Positions 35,141-47,540 of a DNA stretch of 64,000 bases are shown here, piece after piece. The position numbers and the translations under genes are program-made. The stretch is from Benincasa hispida. Its lineage: Eukaryota; Streptophyta; Magnoliopsida; Cucurbitales; Cucurbitaceae. Where the stretch lies: NCBI RefSeq assembly GCF_009727055.1, contig NC_052359.1, forward strand, positions 22,605,393-22,669,392, read 5' to 3'. Under the pieces are notes generated by a model. It saw nothing but the letters and a program-made list of their open reading frames with translations, did not search any database and had not been told where the DNA came from. Every line of letters begins with the position of its first letter. Position 1 is the stretch's first letter.

Positions 35141-38100
35141 CATTCTCGTGGAGTTCATTACGTTTGGTTCCGGGGAGTAAAAGTTCTCTGGCTCTTATTT
35201 ATATAAAATTTTGGTACGTAGAACTCATTTACTTGTTTATTTGTTTTCTGCAACACAACAATCTCAATGATAAGAAGCAAATGAGATGTGTCTGCTCCAA
35301 CTTAAGGGGATTAAAAAAGGATTCCCAATTAGCATAGATTTGTGACAAACATTTTCATTATGGTCAAATGATCATCTATCCTTGAATTTTTTTATTACTA
35401 AATTAGGTTAGATGGTTGTTTTGTGAGGTTAGTCAGTCATGTTAAAGTGTACATTTGCGAAATAAACCTGAACATTCAAGGAAGGTTAAAAGAAATAGAA
35501 AGAAAAATGATTACATTTTGTTAGTGTTACTGATGCCTCGTCATTGTGCAGAGTGGACTGCTGATCAAATTCGAATCTCCATTTTGGCCTACGTGTGTTA
35601 GAAGTTCATTTATTTTTCACTATTCAAAATTTTGTAGCATTGCCGTTGAGGTTGAGTTTGTTCCAGAGGAATCAATGTATTGATATTTGAAAGCATTTGG
35701 ATAGAATTATTTCTAGGAGTTGACAATTGAAAAGAAAAAAGCCATATATTCATTCTCTTATTTAGGGGTAAAAGGGTTGAGATTTACTAATCAGTCTGCT
35801 AAACTTGGATTTATGAGCTTATTAAACACGACTCAGAATTAGGAGAGATAAAGTATGCTATAATCAATTAATTGTGAGAGATTTGAGATTCCTAGGCACC
35901 GTTTTGGAGCAAAAGAGATGTGAAAAGTTTGTTGGAAATTTGCTTAGAAGAGATGACATGCATAAGTGTATGCATCTGAGTGTAGTATAGTTTAAAATGG
36001 TGAAGAGACTAAGTATTGTCCTCTGGGAATTATCTATTCAATTTAACTAGTTATTGGAAAATCTTTTCAACTCTATTTAGGTATTCAAAGCTTGATGGTT
36101 TTAAAAACACAAATTTAAAGAAAGCAAATAAACGTTTGGTTTAGGGACTTGGCTAAAACGTCTTTAAGGTATAGATCTCACTCAACAAAGTTTGTGTATT
36201 CATTCAATTCATTTAATTATTTATTTAGGCCTAGAAGTATATAATCCAAGTTTCCTCTTTGGAACTCAATGCTTTCTAATGTTTAAAGGTCGAGCCTATT
36301 TCCATGTAATTGGAATTATTTGGCATAACATAAAGCTTCGAGCTTTGAACAATTATCACTCATGCATAATCCATTGTTAGTTTAATATGTTAGTTTTGGT
36401 TCATAAATCTCTCTCTCTAGTAGAATTAAAAATACTAAATCAATTAAATTGTGATCAAGCATTCAATGGAACAACCACAAACATGATAGAACTAAGAATA
36501 ATTAAGCCACTCATGTCCAGAATTAAATCCCTAAACATACTGTACAGATTCATAGAAAAAAGATAAAGTGAACTGAATAAGAAGTTATCGTTGATATCGA
36601 TCCATTGCTGGCACTGTTCTTTCCGTTGTCCTCGTGATCTCATCGTTATAGCTCTCAAAAGTCCTCTAGACAATAACCTTCTGGCCTTTGTGAAAAGCCT
36701 TAAGCGATTCTAAATTGAACTCTCCTTTTCAAATGACAGAAAAATTGATATAAAAATAGGAAAAATTGATGTAGCACCACAACACCAACTAAAAGAACAG
36801 TGTATTGGAAAAATCCATAGTGTTGCGACGCTCTAGGCAACATTGCTCTGTTGCAGCCTATTATGTGTGCAATGTTGTATACAGTGCCAGAACATGTCAT
36901 GCCTCCTTCCATACTTTTCAACCTCTTTTTAGATTCTTTTCTACCTCCAGGACAAAGTTTGATCTTTCTAACGGGTATTTTCATCTTTTTACATCATATT
37001 TGGTTCTTTCTAGTCCAAGTGTTTTTTGTCTTATAAAATTAATAAGTAGAGCATTAAAAAATTCAATTATGCAATAAAACTACCCAAAATCTAGATCTAA
37101 GAAAGCACTTATTTAAGTGCTTTTCAAGAGGTGAGGAAAAAGATGAAATTTGGCTAAATTATAAAATAGAAAGATTTAAAAGTAGTCATTAGATCTAGGT
37201 AAAAAATGATGAAGGGTGGAGATTAAAACGTAGAATTTCGAAAATATTTCAATTTGAAATTGAGAAAAGGGAAAGATAAATTTCTTTAAAACTTTCATCC
37301 ATGCATGCTTCAATTATTTCTTTAAAAACATAAGAATTGACCCTTTATCAAAATAATTATTTTTTATTCATTTTAAGAAAAAAATTTAAAGGCATCATAT
37401 ATCATAATTTGAGCAGTCCAACTCATTTATTATATCTCACGTGTGTACTATTTTTTCTATCCGTAATTGATCCACATGTATCATGTCATTATTCCATAAT
37501 ATTTTCATTCTATTTTTTTTTAACTTCTTCATTTGACATTTAATTTGAGTGATTCAAAATATATTTAAATCGTTTTTAGAAAGTTTATGCTATAAACACT
37601 TATGAAACTAAATAAATAAACATTCCTTATCATCACAATATATTGTATAATGGAAGCTCATAAAAGTAAGCAAATGGTGGTCACTGTGTATAGTCACATC
37701 ATTGAAACCTCATTAATGCCCACATGGGCATAGGAGTTTTCTTAAAAACTACCTTGAAATTCTTTTATAAAATAATAATACTTTTCACTCTCTCTTCTCT
37801 CACCTCCCAAAAATATGACTATTTTCCTTCCCAATTCCAATCTTCATCTATTATTAATTTTTTCTTCCTTCTCCCTTTCCTACACTCTCTCTTCTTCCTT
37901 TCTTCTCTTCTCTCTTCTTTCTTTCTTTTCCCCTATGTTTGTTGCTTGTTTTTTATGCTTCGTTCTTCATAATTATGAAAAATCAATAATCCAACAGATC
38001 TCGCGTGATCGGACGATTGGTGTTCTCGACCATTCCAACACCGACTAAATTGTCCGATGCAATCAATGTGTCGGTGGTCCGCGTTAGTTTTTCTTCCAAA

Positions 38101-39335
38101 ATCGATGCCGATCGACTGATGCATACCACTACTTACTAATTACCACACATACTTTGATGCTTAAACTAGAGAATGAAATAACGTGGAAACTAGAGAATTT
38201 GCGAGTAGGATTCAAGTTATCTCATATGAAGTTATAATGATGTACTTATAGAGAAAGTTGACATCTTTTTATTTCTTTTGAAATTTTGTCTTCACATTTT
38301 TTTTTTAATTATAGTTGAGGTAAAATTTTGTAAAATTGTAACTAACAATTTGTTTATGATTTGATCCAATCATAAATAAGTCCTTTGAGAATTGTTATGT
38401 ACTTATATAACAATTTTGTATAACAATTTGGATTATACATTTGAGAATTATATCAATTTGAACATTGAACTTAATAATTATATCAATTTAAACATTGAAC
38501 TTTCATAAATATATCAATTTACACCCTCTATTATGTTATGTTCAAATAAACATCATGTGAAACTTATAAATTTACCAATTAAATTCTAAACTTTCATAAG
38601 CTAATCAATTTAGTGTGTATTCGGTTTAACTGTTCAAGTATTCAATTTTGAAAACCAATCATCTTGAAAAAATCGAAGTGGTTGACAACCACTTATAAAA
38701 TAACTTTTGAAACATTTTCAAAATGCGTATTTTAAACATTTTTTATAAAAAAAGTTCAAATAAAAATGACATTTTTTAAAAAAATATTTTTTTTCTAATC
38801 AATCCAATATATCTTTAACAATCTATAAGTTTAAGTAAAATAATTATATGTTTTATACGACATTTTTTAAACTAAATCTAAAAGAGAATGTCAATTAATA
38901 CAATTATAAAAATTCAAAATTTAAAATGGTACAATCTCGAAAATTATGAACGTAAATGGATACTTTTTGAAATATTTATTATTTCTATAATTTTTTTAAT
39001 TAATTGACAAGGAGAACAACATTAAACAAATGGTGAATGTATCAACCAACTCTCTAAAGGCCAGAAAGGATTTCTTCCATAAAAGGGAAATTACAATCCC
39101 ATATATTTACCTTCCTCCCCATCCTTGGAGGCTTTAGAAACTAATAAATCACAAACCAAGGACGCCATTTCCACGGCCTCCGCTCGTCGCCGACTATCCT
39201 CCTCTATAAATTTCTTCCGTCATCCAGCCAGAAGTTTTGAGGTATGAACGAATTTAATATTTTTCCTAATTTTAGACACAGGGGAACTTGAGTTTGTGTT
39301 TGCCCTAATTTTTTTTTTGTACAATTTCTTGGAAT
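35141..39335. other. Intergenic region, no recognisable gene
   Basis: About 4.2 kb, AT-rich. Bases 35141-35340 are the probable RPF1 3' UTR. Bases 37770-37930 are a CT-rich stretch (ctctcttc words). Bases 38430-38620 hold degenerate repeats of atatcaatttaaacattgaactt, MITE-like. A GC-richer patch at 39140-39240 has a TATA-like tataaat at 39205 but no convincing ORF downstream. No conserved protein domain was seen in any frame. Confidence 0.6.
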
Positions 39336-39715
39336 CGAGTACTTGGTTCAAATACTACCTTGATCCGATTTTTGTTCATTTTAGTCTTCATATTTTCAAA
39401 ATATTCATGTTGGTCCCTATACTTTCAATTTTGTTCATTTTGATCCTTATATTTTCGAAATATTCATTTTGATCCTTACACTTTCAAGTTTAGTTCATTT
39501 GGGTCATTGAATTTTTAAAAAATAATTATTTCGATCCTTTAAAAATGAAAATGAAGGGAAGAACCAAAATTAATCAAAGTTGAAAGTATAAGGATTAGAA
39601 GGAACATTTTGAAAGTATAGAAATCAAAATGAATCAAAATATTGGGACCGAAATAAATATTACGAAAGAACAAATGAACTAAAACTAAAAGTGCAGAACG
39701 AAAATGAAAGTACTG
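39336..39715. repeat. Foldback repeat (tttgatcc..tatactttca type)
   Basis: The left arm carries repeated ttcattttgatccttatattttc words. The right arm carries their complements (gaaagtatagaaatcaaaatga and so on). The result is an imperfect inverted repeat of about 380 bp, able to form a long hairpin RNA if transcribed. Confidence 0.6.
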
Positions 39716-40230
39716 ACTTTTATGGCTTACATTAACAAATGTAACGTTTCATGTTATAAATTCAATTATTTTTATTAAATTAAAATATATAATATGTAAT
39801 ATATTATATATTACATGATATTATTAAATAATAATTATACTATTTTCTTTTTTACCTAAAACAAGTTCATAAATTAATTAATAATATTCTATATTTAACC
39901 TAATATTTAATGAATAACTTTAATTAGTCTTATAATTTATAAATAAATTATCAAATAGATTTTAAAAAATTGTTTGAATTGGAGTTTAAATTCTGAATCT
40001 AATCTAACATATATTTTTAAATATGAAATAAAACTTTATTTTCAATGAATTTTTGGTTATCATACATATATATTTTTTTAATGGAGTGTTCTCTTCTAAT
40101 TTATGAATTTCTAACCCATTAATGGGAGTATAGGAGTAGTAATGGTAGTGGCCCCTTCTCGTACTAGTATTAAAAGGGGGAAAAAATCTCATTAACTGGG
40201 AGGCAGAATGAGTAACGAAATTAAATTTTA
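39716..40230. other. AT-rich intergenic sequence
   Basis: Very AT-rich with taatatata words. No feature recognised. Confidence 0.6.
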
Positions 40231-40530
40231 GGGTGTATTTGGGGTAATAACTATCTTAAAGACTATAATAACCATAAATACTATTTTGTATTCCCCAATT
40301 AGCTATAGTCAACACTATTTCATTTGCTATCGTTTTTACTATTTTACATTCATCATTTTTTATTCTTTACTATAGGGTTTACTATTTTCTTCTCAAACTA
40401 AAATAATAAACACCTCAAACACATACTATTATAATTCAAACTAAATTAATCTACCCCAAACACAAACTATCATAACCCAATTATAATAACCCAGGACTAT
40501 AATAACTAACTCTTTGTCTCAAACGTTCCC
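40231..40530. mobile_element. PIF/Harbinger-like MITE (300 bp)
   Basis: Flanked by a 3-bp TTA duplication (40228-40230 and 40531-40533). The ends GGGTGTATTTGGGG and the complement of ..TCTCAAACGTTCCC form imperfect terminal inverted repeats. Inside are repeated gactataataac/actattataa words. There is no coding capacity. It is related to the intronic copy at 32921-33574. Confidence 0.8.
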
Positions 40531-40533
40531 TTA

Positions 40534-41410
40534 GTGTTTGTAACTTTTGTTATTTATTTTATATCGTGGTTGTCAGCTGATTGTCTTAAAAATAAGACTA
40601 AATTATAGGAAATACCTATAGAATTTGGACTTAATATTTCAACGATATACCTTGAAAAGAAAGTATAAAAATACCTGATCGTTTTAGATGGAAATCATTA
40701 ATATTTTGTTTCAAAAAACACTTTTGAACTTTTAAAAGTTTCCATAGTATCCAAAACTTTAAAAAAGTTCAAAAATACCTTTATTGCATTAAAAAAATAT
40801 TACCAACTTCCGAAGGCGTAACTCTTTTAATTATTTTTTTTTTCTAAAAATGTTCCTACTATTAGTATAGTCTTTTTTTATTTTTTATTATTTTTTATTA
40901 TTTTTAAGTTATCTTGGGTTGGGAAAAACCAATTTGGAAATAACTTAAATAGATATTCTCATTTATTTTTTCATATAAATACCCTCATTTTTCTTCTATT
41001 TGTCCAATTTTTACACAAATTTTCTCATCAACCAAAAAAATCTCAAAATATTCCAAAATCAAAATCACCCCTGGAGTTCAACAAAATGATGAATAATCAA
41101 ATACAAAAATGACCAACACAGGAATATCATCTTCGATCACTTTGAATCTTTTTAGTTGATCATAATAAAATAGAGTAATTTTAATGGCAAAAAGAATAAA
41201 TAAAGTCTTCACTACAAATTTGGTAATGTACACATTTTTTTCCCATCGTACCAGTTTTCCTCAAAATTATGGTTCAAATGTCAATATATCTCTAAATTCT
41301 CAATATATCTCGCTTTGTATATCAAATACAGATGACGTACTAATAGACATTTTAACTATTAATATATAAAATTGTTAAAACATGTAAGTCCTATTGTCTC
41401 TTAGTTGAAG

Positions 41411-41447
<37 letters not shown>

Positions 41448-42869
41448 AATAAATAAACAAAGGTCAAATAGTTTAAAAAAAAAAAAAAAGAAGAAGAAGA
41501 AGAAGAGAACTAAAGAGAACTAAAGGGGTAAAGAAAACAAAGAAGGGGATTAAGAGGGCATTGAAGAAAAATGGGAAAATAGAGAAGTGTTAGGTAAAAA
41601 ATGGAAATAGGGGGAGAAAGAGAAAATGGAAGAGAGAGGTCATGATGTGGTGTAGATAAACAACTAGGGTATTTTATTTTTTCTTTTGTTGGAATGTTAA
41701 ATGTATTTATGCAATTTTTGAAGCTAAAAAGTATTTTTGAGATGATGTACTACCCGTTTCTATTCATATTGTTAATAGTAAGTATATTTTCGTTTTTATC
41801 CGAAACAAATAGTAAAGATGTTTTTAAACTTTATTTAAAAAATTTAAGTGTATTATTAAAACTTTTAAAACTTCTTATTTTTTTTGACATAAAACTTAAA
41901 AATAACAAGTAGAAACACACACGTATACATTTTATATAATTTAGCCACAAAACAAAAAGAGAACTTTTGAAGAGAGTGAGTAAAATTAAAAAAAAAAAAA
42001 AAAAAAAGACAAATGAAGAGTCATCATGGGACACGTGTATGGAGAAAGATGACGGTCTTTTTAAGTTGATTCCTTTCAGTTTTGTTTTTTTCTTTTTAAT
42101 CAATCGTCTTCTATTCTCTTTCTTCAACTTCTTGTTTCCATTTTTCCGTTCTTCTTCTAATCTTGTGGGCAAGGAATGATCTACTCCATTGTTGCGCTAA
42201 CCTCTTTACAAAGTCTTCTTCTCCGACTAACACGCCGGCAACGCCGAACACACTATCACCTACGGTATTTTTCAGTATTTTTTTCTTCAATTTGCAATTC
42301 AAAGACGATTTTGTAGGATGATTTCTCTCATTTTCGATTCAAATCTATGGGCTGTGTATCGTTTTCTCATATGTTTTAGCCTTTCTTTGTTGTTTGATCC
42401 AGATTTAAGGAAATGTTATTCAGTAGATTGTTTGAAAATGAAAGGCAACTTTATGCAGTTGAAGTTTGTGTGGTTATATGCAATGGCGATGACCATTTCA
42501 AGTTTTTACTAGAAATGTTTCCTTTTTATAGCAACACAAACATGAATGAGCTGGTTGAAATTGTTTTTTGGAAAATATTTTATGCTGCCTGGATGCATCT
42601 ATCTTTGTGTAGCTCATTTAATTGAAAATTGACAATTCCTTTAAAAAATAATTATTTATTATTTTTTCATGTGTCAAGAAATGTAAATTTAAGTAGTTGT
42701 ACCTAATTATTGCTCTTGTTTTTTTGCGTCCTAGTGAGGTTAAAATTTGTTTTTTTGTTTGGTTAGTTTTTATGGTCGCCAATCAAGAATACTTTTGTAG
42801 GCTTTTAGAATATTGAAAAATAGTATTATGCCCTTTAAAAGGCTTTGAAAAGGTAATAGAGTTTTTTTT
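40534..42869. other. Intergenic region and probable UNC93 promoter side
   Basis: AT-rich, no conserved ORF. A poly-T tract lies near 41409-41443, and poly-A then gaa repeats at 41474-41506. A G-box CACGTG sits at 42032. From about 42110 a CT-rich leader-like stretch ends in ..cctacg|gtattt (donor GT at 42265), a plausible non-coding first exon of the UNC93-like gene. This is inferred from base composition and the splice site only. Confidence 0.45.
42032..42037. promoter_or_regulatory. G-box (CACGTG)
   Basis: gacacgtgta, a core bZIP/bHLH recognition site, about 80-230 bp upstream of the putative first exon of the UNC93-like gene. Confidence 0.4.
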
Positions 42870-43124
42870 GGGTAAATTGCAAAAATCACTCCTTAAAGTA
42901 TTACATAATTATAATTATATTCTTAAACTTTCAAATTTAAAAATTTTCATCAACTTTATCCAAAGGTTAAAATTGAACCCTTAAACTTACATAATTGTAT
43001 AAGTTTGGGGTTCAATTTTTATCATTCATGGGTTCAATTTTTACAATTATTGTAAGTTCGAGGGCCTAATTTTAATATTTTTAGAATAGGAAAGTTTTAA
43101 GGAAAAATGGTTTTTGTAATTTGC
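42870..43124. mobile_element. Foldback MITE
   Basis: The left end gggtaaattgcaaaaatcac..ccttaaa and the right end tttaaggaaaaatgg..ttgtaatttgc are complementary. The interior has paired 'attgaacccttaaactt / aagtttggggttcaatt' stems. About 255 bp, non-coding. Confidence 0.6.
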
Positions 43125-43489
43125 ATTTTTGACGCTCTATTACAATACTTTTTAATAGTTTTGTTAACAAATGATTTATTCAGTCACCTAAAAAATAGTC
43201 ATATTGGTTGGAGTGTTTCTTAGAGAATATATTCAATATTAAAAGAAAAGAATAGTGAATGACTAAAATTAGACATTTTTCTGAAATTTTCTAGTGTAAA
43301 ATATAATGGGAAATTTCATAAGTGAGTTGGTTTTTCATTGGTTGGAGTTTCAAAATTCTTCAACATGTACGTTGGAAAAAAAATACTTTTATAGTTCGCT
43401 TTCTCAAATACCTAATTTTATATAATATATTAAGATAAGAATTTAACTACTTTTAAAATGCGTTGAAAAAATATCTTGAAATGCAAGTT

Positions 43490-43794
43490 TACATTTTGTT
43501 TAGTAACCATTTTGTTTTTCGTTTTTGGTTTTTAAAATATAAATTTATTTCCTCCCCATTTCTTATAATGATTTATATCTTTCTAGAGTACAATAGTTGA
43601 ATTATTAGTCAAATTTCAAATATAAAAACAACTTTTTTAAAAAAAATTTTAGTTTTCAAATTTTGATTTGGTTATTTAAACTATTGTTAAAAAGTAGGTA
43701 ACAAATGAAGAAATTTAGAGGTAGAAATAGGGTTTATAAGTTTAATTTTCAATAATAAAAATAAAAAATAAAATGATTATCAAACGAGATCTTA
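43490..43794. mobile_element. MITE ending in caaacgagatcttaa
   Basis: The left end tttagtaaccattttgtttt and the right end aaaatgattatcaaacgaga are about 80% complementary, giving a 300-bp foldback element of a type common near plant genes. It lies in the putative 5' UTR intron of the UNC93-like gene. Confidence 0.55.
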
Positions 43795-43977
43795 ATTTAT
43801 TTATAATTTAAAGGAAAGGAGAACAAAACGAACCAAAATAAAAATGATATTTTAATATATTATTTTTCAAAAAGATATCTTAATGTTGAAGTCTTTATTT
43901 CTTGGTGGAAAAAATGAATACAAGTTTTGGCATTTATTGGAAATTATTATATTTCACTTTCTAACATTTAGTTTCAG

Positions 43978-44199
43978 AGTGTGAAGGCTGATCACGGGCA
44001 AAAACATTGGCGAGGGAATGATTGCATTCCGTAAAAGCAAGATTCTTTGTTATAGACTTTGACTAACGATGGTCCGATCCAATCCAAATGGAACTTCTTT
44101 GAGAAAACCAGTTGTCTCAAAATCAGGGATTTCTTAACAACTCTTCAATACAGATTCACATCACAACTTTGTCGATCTTTCTTTGATCCATTGGAGGAT
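43978..44199 (+). promoter_or_regulatory. Probable 5' UTR exon with two small uORFs
   Basis: A good acceptor (tttagtttcag) ends at 43977. Between it and the main ATG are an uORF of 22 codons (44069-44137) and a 4-codon uORF (44088-44102, MELL), both closed before 44200. Confidence 0.4.
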
Positions 44200-45868
44200 A
44201 TGGCTTTTGAAGGAGATGAAGAATCATCTGCCCCTCAGATTTCAACGAGATCCCAATTTAGATATAATTCTCCGTTGATCCAGGTCGTGTTAATTGGATT
44301 GGTTTGCTTTTGTTGTCCTGGTATGTTCAATGCGTTGAGTGGCATGGGCGGCGGAGGGCAGTTGGATACGACGGTTGCCGATAACGCTTCCACCGCCCTC
44401 TATACGACTTTTGCCATATTTGGCATCATCGGCGGCGGAGTGTACAACATCCTGGGCCCTCGTCTCACCCTCTTCGCCGGTTGCTCAACTTATGTCCTCT
44501 ACACTGGATCCTTCCTCTACTACAACCACTACAAGCAACAAAACTTTGCCATCATTTCAGGCGCTATTCTTGGTGTGGGTGCTGGTTTCCTCTGGGCTGG
44601 TGAGGGCGCCATCATGACTTCCTATCCGCCCCCTGATCGCAAGGGCACTTACATTTCCATCTTTTGGAGTATTTTCAACATGGGTGGTGTTGTTGGTGGC
44701 CTTATTCCCTTTATCCTAAACTACCACCGCACCACTGCTTCTTCTGTCAATGATGCTACCTACATTGGCTTCATGTGCTTCATGTCCATTGGGACTCTCA
44801 CTTCTCTCGCCATCTTGCCGCCAAGTCGTGTGGTTCGTGACGATGGCTCACGATGCACCAACATCAAGTACTCGAGCGTCTCAACCGAAGTTGTGGAGAT
44901 TCTCAAGTTGTTCCTGAATTGGAAGATGTTGTTGATTGTCCCTGCTGCTTGGTCTAGCAACTTTTTCTATACCTATCAGTTCAATAACGTGAATGGGGCT
45001 TTGTTTAATTTGAGGACAAGAGGGTTCAATAATGTTTTCTATTGGGGAGCACAGATGGTGGGGTCTGTTGGGATTGGATACATATTGGATTTCAGTTTTA
45101 AAAGTAGGAGGACGAGAGGTCTGTTTGGAGTCAGCTTGGTGGCTCTCTTGGGTACTGGAATATGGGCAGGTGGCCTGGCCAACCAGCTTAGATATTCTCG
45201 CCAGAATTTGCTTGACAAGTTGGATTTCAAGGACTCAGGTTCTGATTTTGTTGGGCCTTTTTTTTTATATTTCTGTTTTGGCCTGTTGGATGCTATGTTT
45301 CAGAGCATGGTTTACTGGGTTATTGGAGCCCTAGCAGATGATTCAGAGACCTTGAGCAGGTATGGCATCATGTTTAACCTATAACAAAATCTATGTGATA
45401 GACTGTATCGTTGATAGACTCTTATTCGTACACTCATATTAGTGATAGACTCTATTACTGATACGCTTCTTCCTACCAATGATATGGTCTACCGTTGATA
45501 GACTCTATATCTGCAAATGCGTTTGTATTGTACTATACACACTAATACTTTGGACGTGATTGCTATATTTACAAGAAACTCTTGGATATATATGAATGTT
45601 ATGTGTAATTATGTGATGAGTGACGATGGTATAGTATTGGAAATGAAACAGGTATAGTGGATTCTATAAAGGGGTGCAAAGTGCAGGAGCTGCAGTTGCT
45701 TGGCAAATTGACACTCACCATATTTCCTTCATGTCTCAGCTGCTTGTGAATTGGTCGCTTACAACACTAAGTTATCCTTTGTTGGGGGCTCTGGTCTTCT
45801 TGGCTGTCAATGATGACAAGAAGCCTATTGATGAAACTTCTAAGGAGGTCAACTCTTCCATTAGCTAA
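44200..45868 (+). CDS. UNC93-like major facilitator protein, 2 exons
   Basis: Plant UNC93-like transporter-type membrane protein of the major facilitator superfamily. The plant members are related to animal UNC93 proteins, some linked to K+ homeostasis; the substrate is not shown by the sequence. Exon 1 is 44200-45359 and exon 2 is 45652-45868; 1377 nt, 458 aa, GT-AG intron splitting an Arg codon. The N-terminus MAFEGDEESSAPQ is acidic and polar. Then come 10-12 hydrophobic segments: VVLIGLVCFCCPGMFNALSG, TTFAIFGIIGGGVYNILGPR, FAIISGAILGVGAGFLWAGE, YISIFWSIFNMGGVVGGLIP, ALADDSETLSRYSGF and a final LLGALVFLAVNDDK. The family signature GEGAIMTSYPPPDRKGTYI is intact. The frame is open upstream of the ATG, but this Met matches the family start. 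Full length, no defects. Confidence 0.95.
45384..45560 (+). repeat. Short degenerate repeats in the UNC93 intron
   Basis: Words gatagactctat and gttgatagactc recur at 20-50 bp spacing within the single intron (45360-45651). Confidence 0.5.
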
Positions 45869-47139
45869 TTGATTCAAAGTTTTTCTATAATTATTTGTGT
45901 TTTTGTTTTTGCCACATCTTTCTTGACATAATGTTTATAACATGTTACCGAAAATGCAATATTGTACAGCAGAGACACTTCTATTTACCCTTTCCTGAGA
46001 AATGCTCCTAGATGCCTTCCAAGTTGATGTTGTAAATGTAATGGTATAGGATTCAACCCTCACTAACTCTATTGTATTTGCAACTGTATTACTTCAAAGT
46101 CAACAGAAAATGCTCTATCTGACAACAATATATAAAACATGTCTTCGATATGTATATGTATCGAGAAGTTGAGCCAGTTCCCACAAGAGCTTAGCTCAAC
46201 TGACATTTATATGTACTAAGAATTAAGAGGTTTGTGGTACAAATTCCCCTCCCAATTTGTACTAGAAAAAAAAAAGTTGAGCCTTTGGTCGAATTTGGTT
46301 TCTTTTGGATGGAAAAAAAAAGGAAAAGACGGGGGCAAGTTTCTCTTGAGTTTTACAAGGATGAATTTGGACCACGTTTACCAATCCGTAATGAAAATTG
46401 GTGTAAACGCAATCAGATTTCATTGAAAGATCGGTCGTAATGGGTCTCAATCGCAAATGTAAGATCGCTTTTGATCGCATTTATCTAAAATTAAGAATTT
46501 TGTCAAATTCATTGTTATTGTTATGTTATCTTTACCTCTGGAACTAAACTGTAACAGTAAATGCATCAAAATTTGTAGTTTTTTTTCTCTCTAAAATAGT
46601 AACAATAATGATAACCATAACGGTAACGATGACATAATTTTCAGACGCAATTCAATTGATTACCTCACGTTTGTTATTCAAATTACATTACTTGATTATG
46701 GATTTTCAATGGGGTCCACCTGTCAATACAAATGTAGAGCACTAGGAAATACTAATAAACGTAAATGGGTCTCACTTTTCAAATTATCATTGCGATACAA
46801 CTTCCGTAAACGTGGCCTTAATATTTTAAATTCAACCTCCTGTGTTCTGATCAGAGTGCTCCATGGTAGATTCTCAGTTCAGTAGTTTAAGAAGACCAAC
46901 AATTCATGGGAAAAATATTGAACTTTTTTTAACTAAAAATTCAGTTTTAACATTTCAGATTTGTAGTGTTCAAGCTAGGTTGTTTACATCGGCCACAATG
47001 CAATGCAGGGATATCTTGAATAAACAGAATCAACGCTTCTCTGTTTGATTTTTTTTACCGCTTATTTATTTACTTAATTTTAGCCAAATAGAGAATCCAC
47101 CTCATTAGCTTTCCACCGACGAAGAAGAGAATACAATCA
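45869..47139. other. UNC93 3' flank and AT-rich intergenic
   Basis: The 3' UTR probably runs to about 46130. Beyond it there is no conserved ORF. Bases 46600-46830 have mixed taacggtaacg and MITE-like words (cgtaaacgtggcctta), but no clear paired ends were found. Confidence 0.5.
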
Positions 47140-47540
47140 AGAAATTCTCCACTAGAGTGGGTTGCTTTGTTCTCCTCTTCGGGAGAGAAACAAAAACACA
47201 TAGCTCAAAAAGATGAAATAATAATGATTTCACCAACAAAAATACTCAATTCAGAAAGATCAAACTCCTTAGAATTAAGTAAATTGATCAAGTCCTAAGC
47301 GTTAGACTCCACAATTAGCAACAGATTTCGACTATTCCAAGCACCTTGAACTCTTAAACCTTTTAAAATAACTTTAGCTTCAAGAATTGCAGCCATCAAC
47401 CATTGGGTTACGCAGGGAGTCTCGAATAAGCCAATCTAGCCCTTTCGCCTCGCTCAGCAAACAACATTGCATCAATATTCAACTTCAATGATCCACTTTC
47501 TGATGGAGTCCACAATATGAGAGAGACTTCTGAGGGCGTG
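47140..47540 (-). pseudogene. LINE RNase H remnant, minus strand
   Basis: On the minus strand LWTPSESGSLKLNIDAMLFA (near 47460-47520) is the start of the plant LINE RNase H domain. Then IVESNA, NLLNSKEFDLSELSIFVGE and a final EEENKATH-like end near 47150 follow in order, with stops. It is a short isolated fragment. Confidence 0.75.

Noticed and set aside
36700..37077. Opposing ORFs of 90-94 aa at 36700-37077
   Set aside because: Overlapping frames on both strands without domain, codon bias or splice sites that suggest a gene.
39140..39250. Possible orphan promoter and first exon (TATA at 39205, gtatga at 39242)
   Set aside because: The distance from TATA to the GT leaves almost no exon, and no coding sequence follows for 4.8 kb except the UNC93 gene.
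44059..44199. Extended N-terminus of the UNC93-like protein from a TTG at 44059
   Set aside because: The frame is open but has no ATG before 44200, and MAFEGDEE matches the family start.
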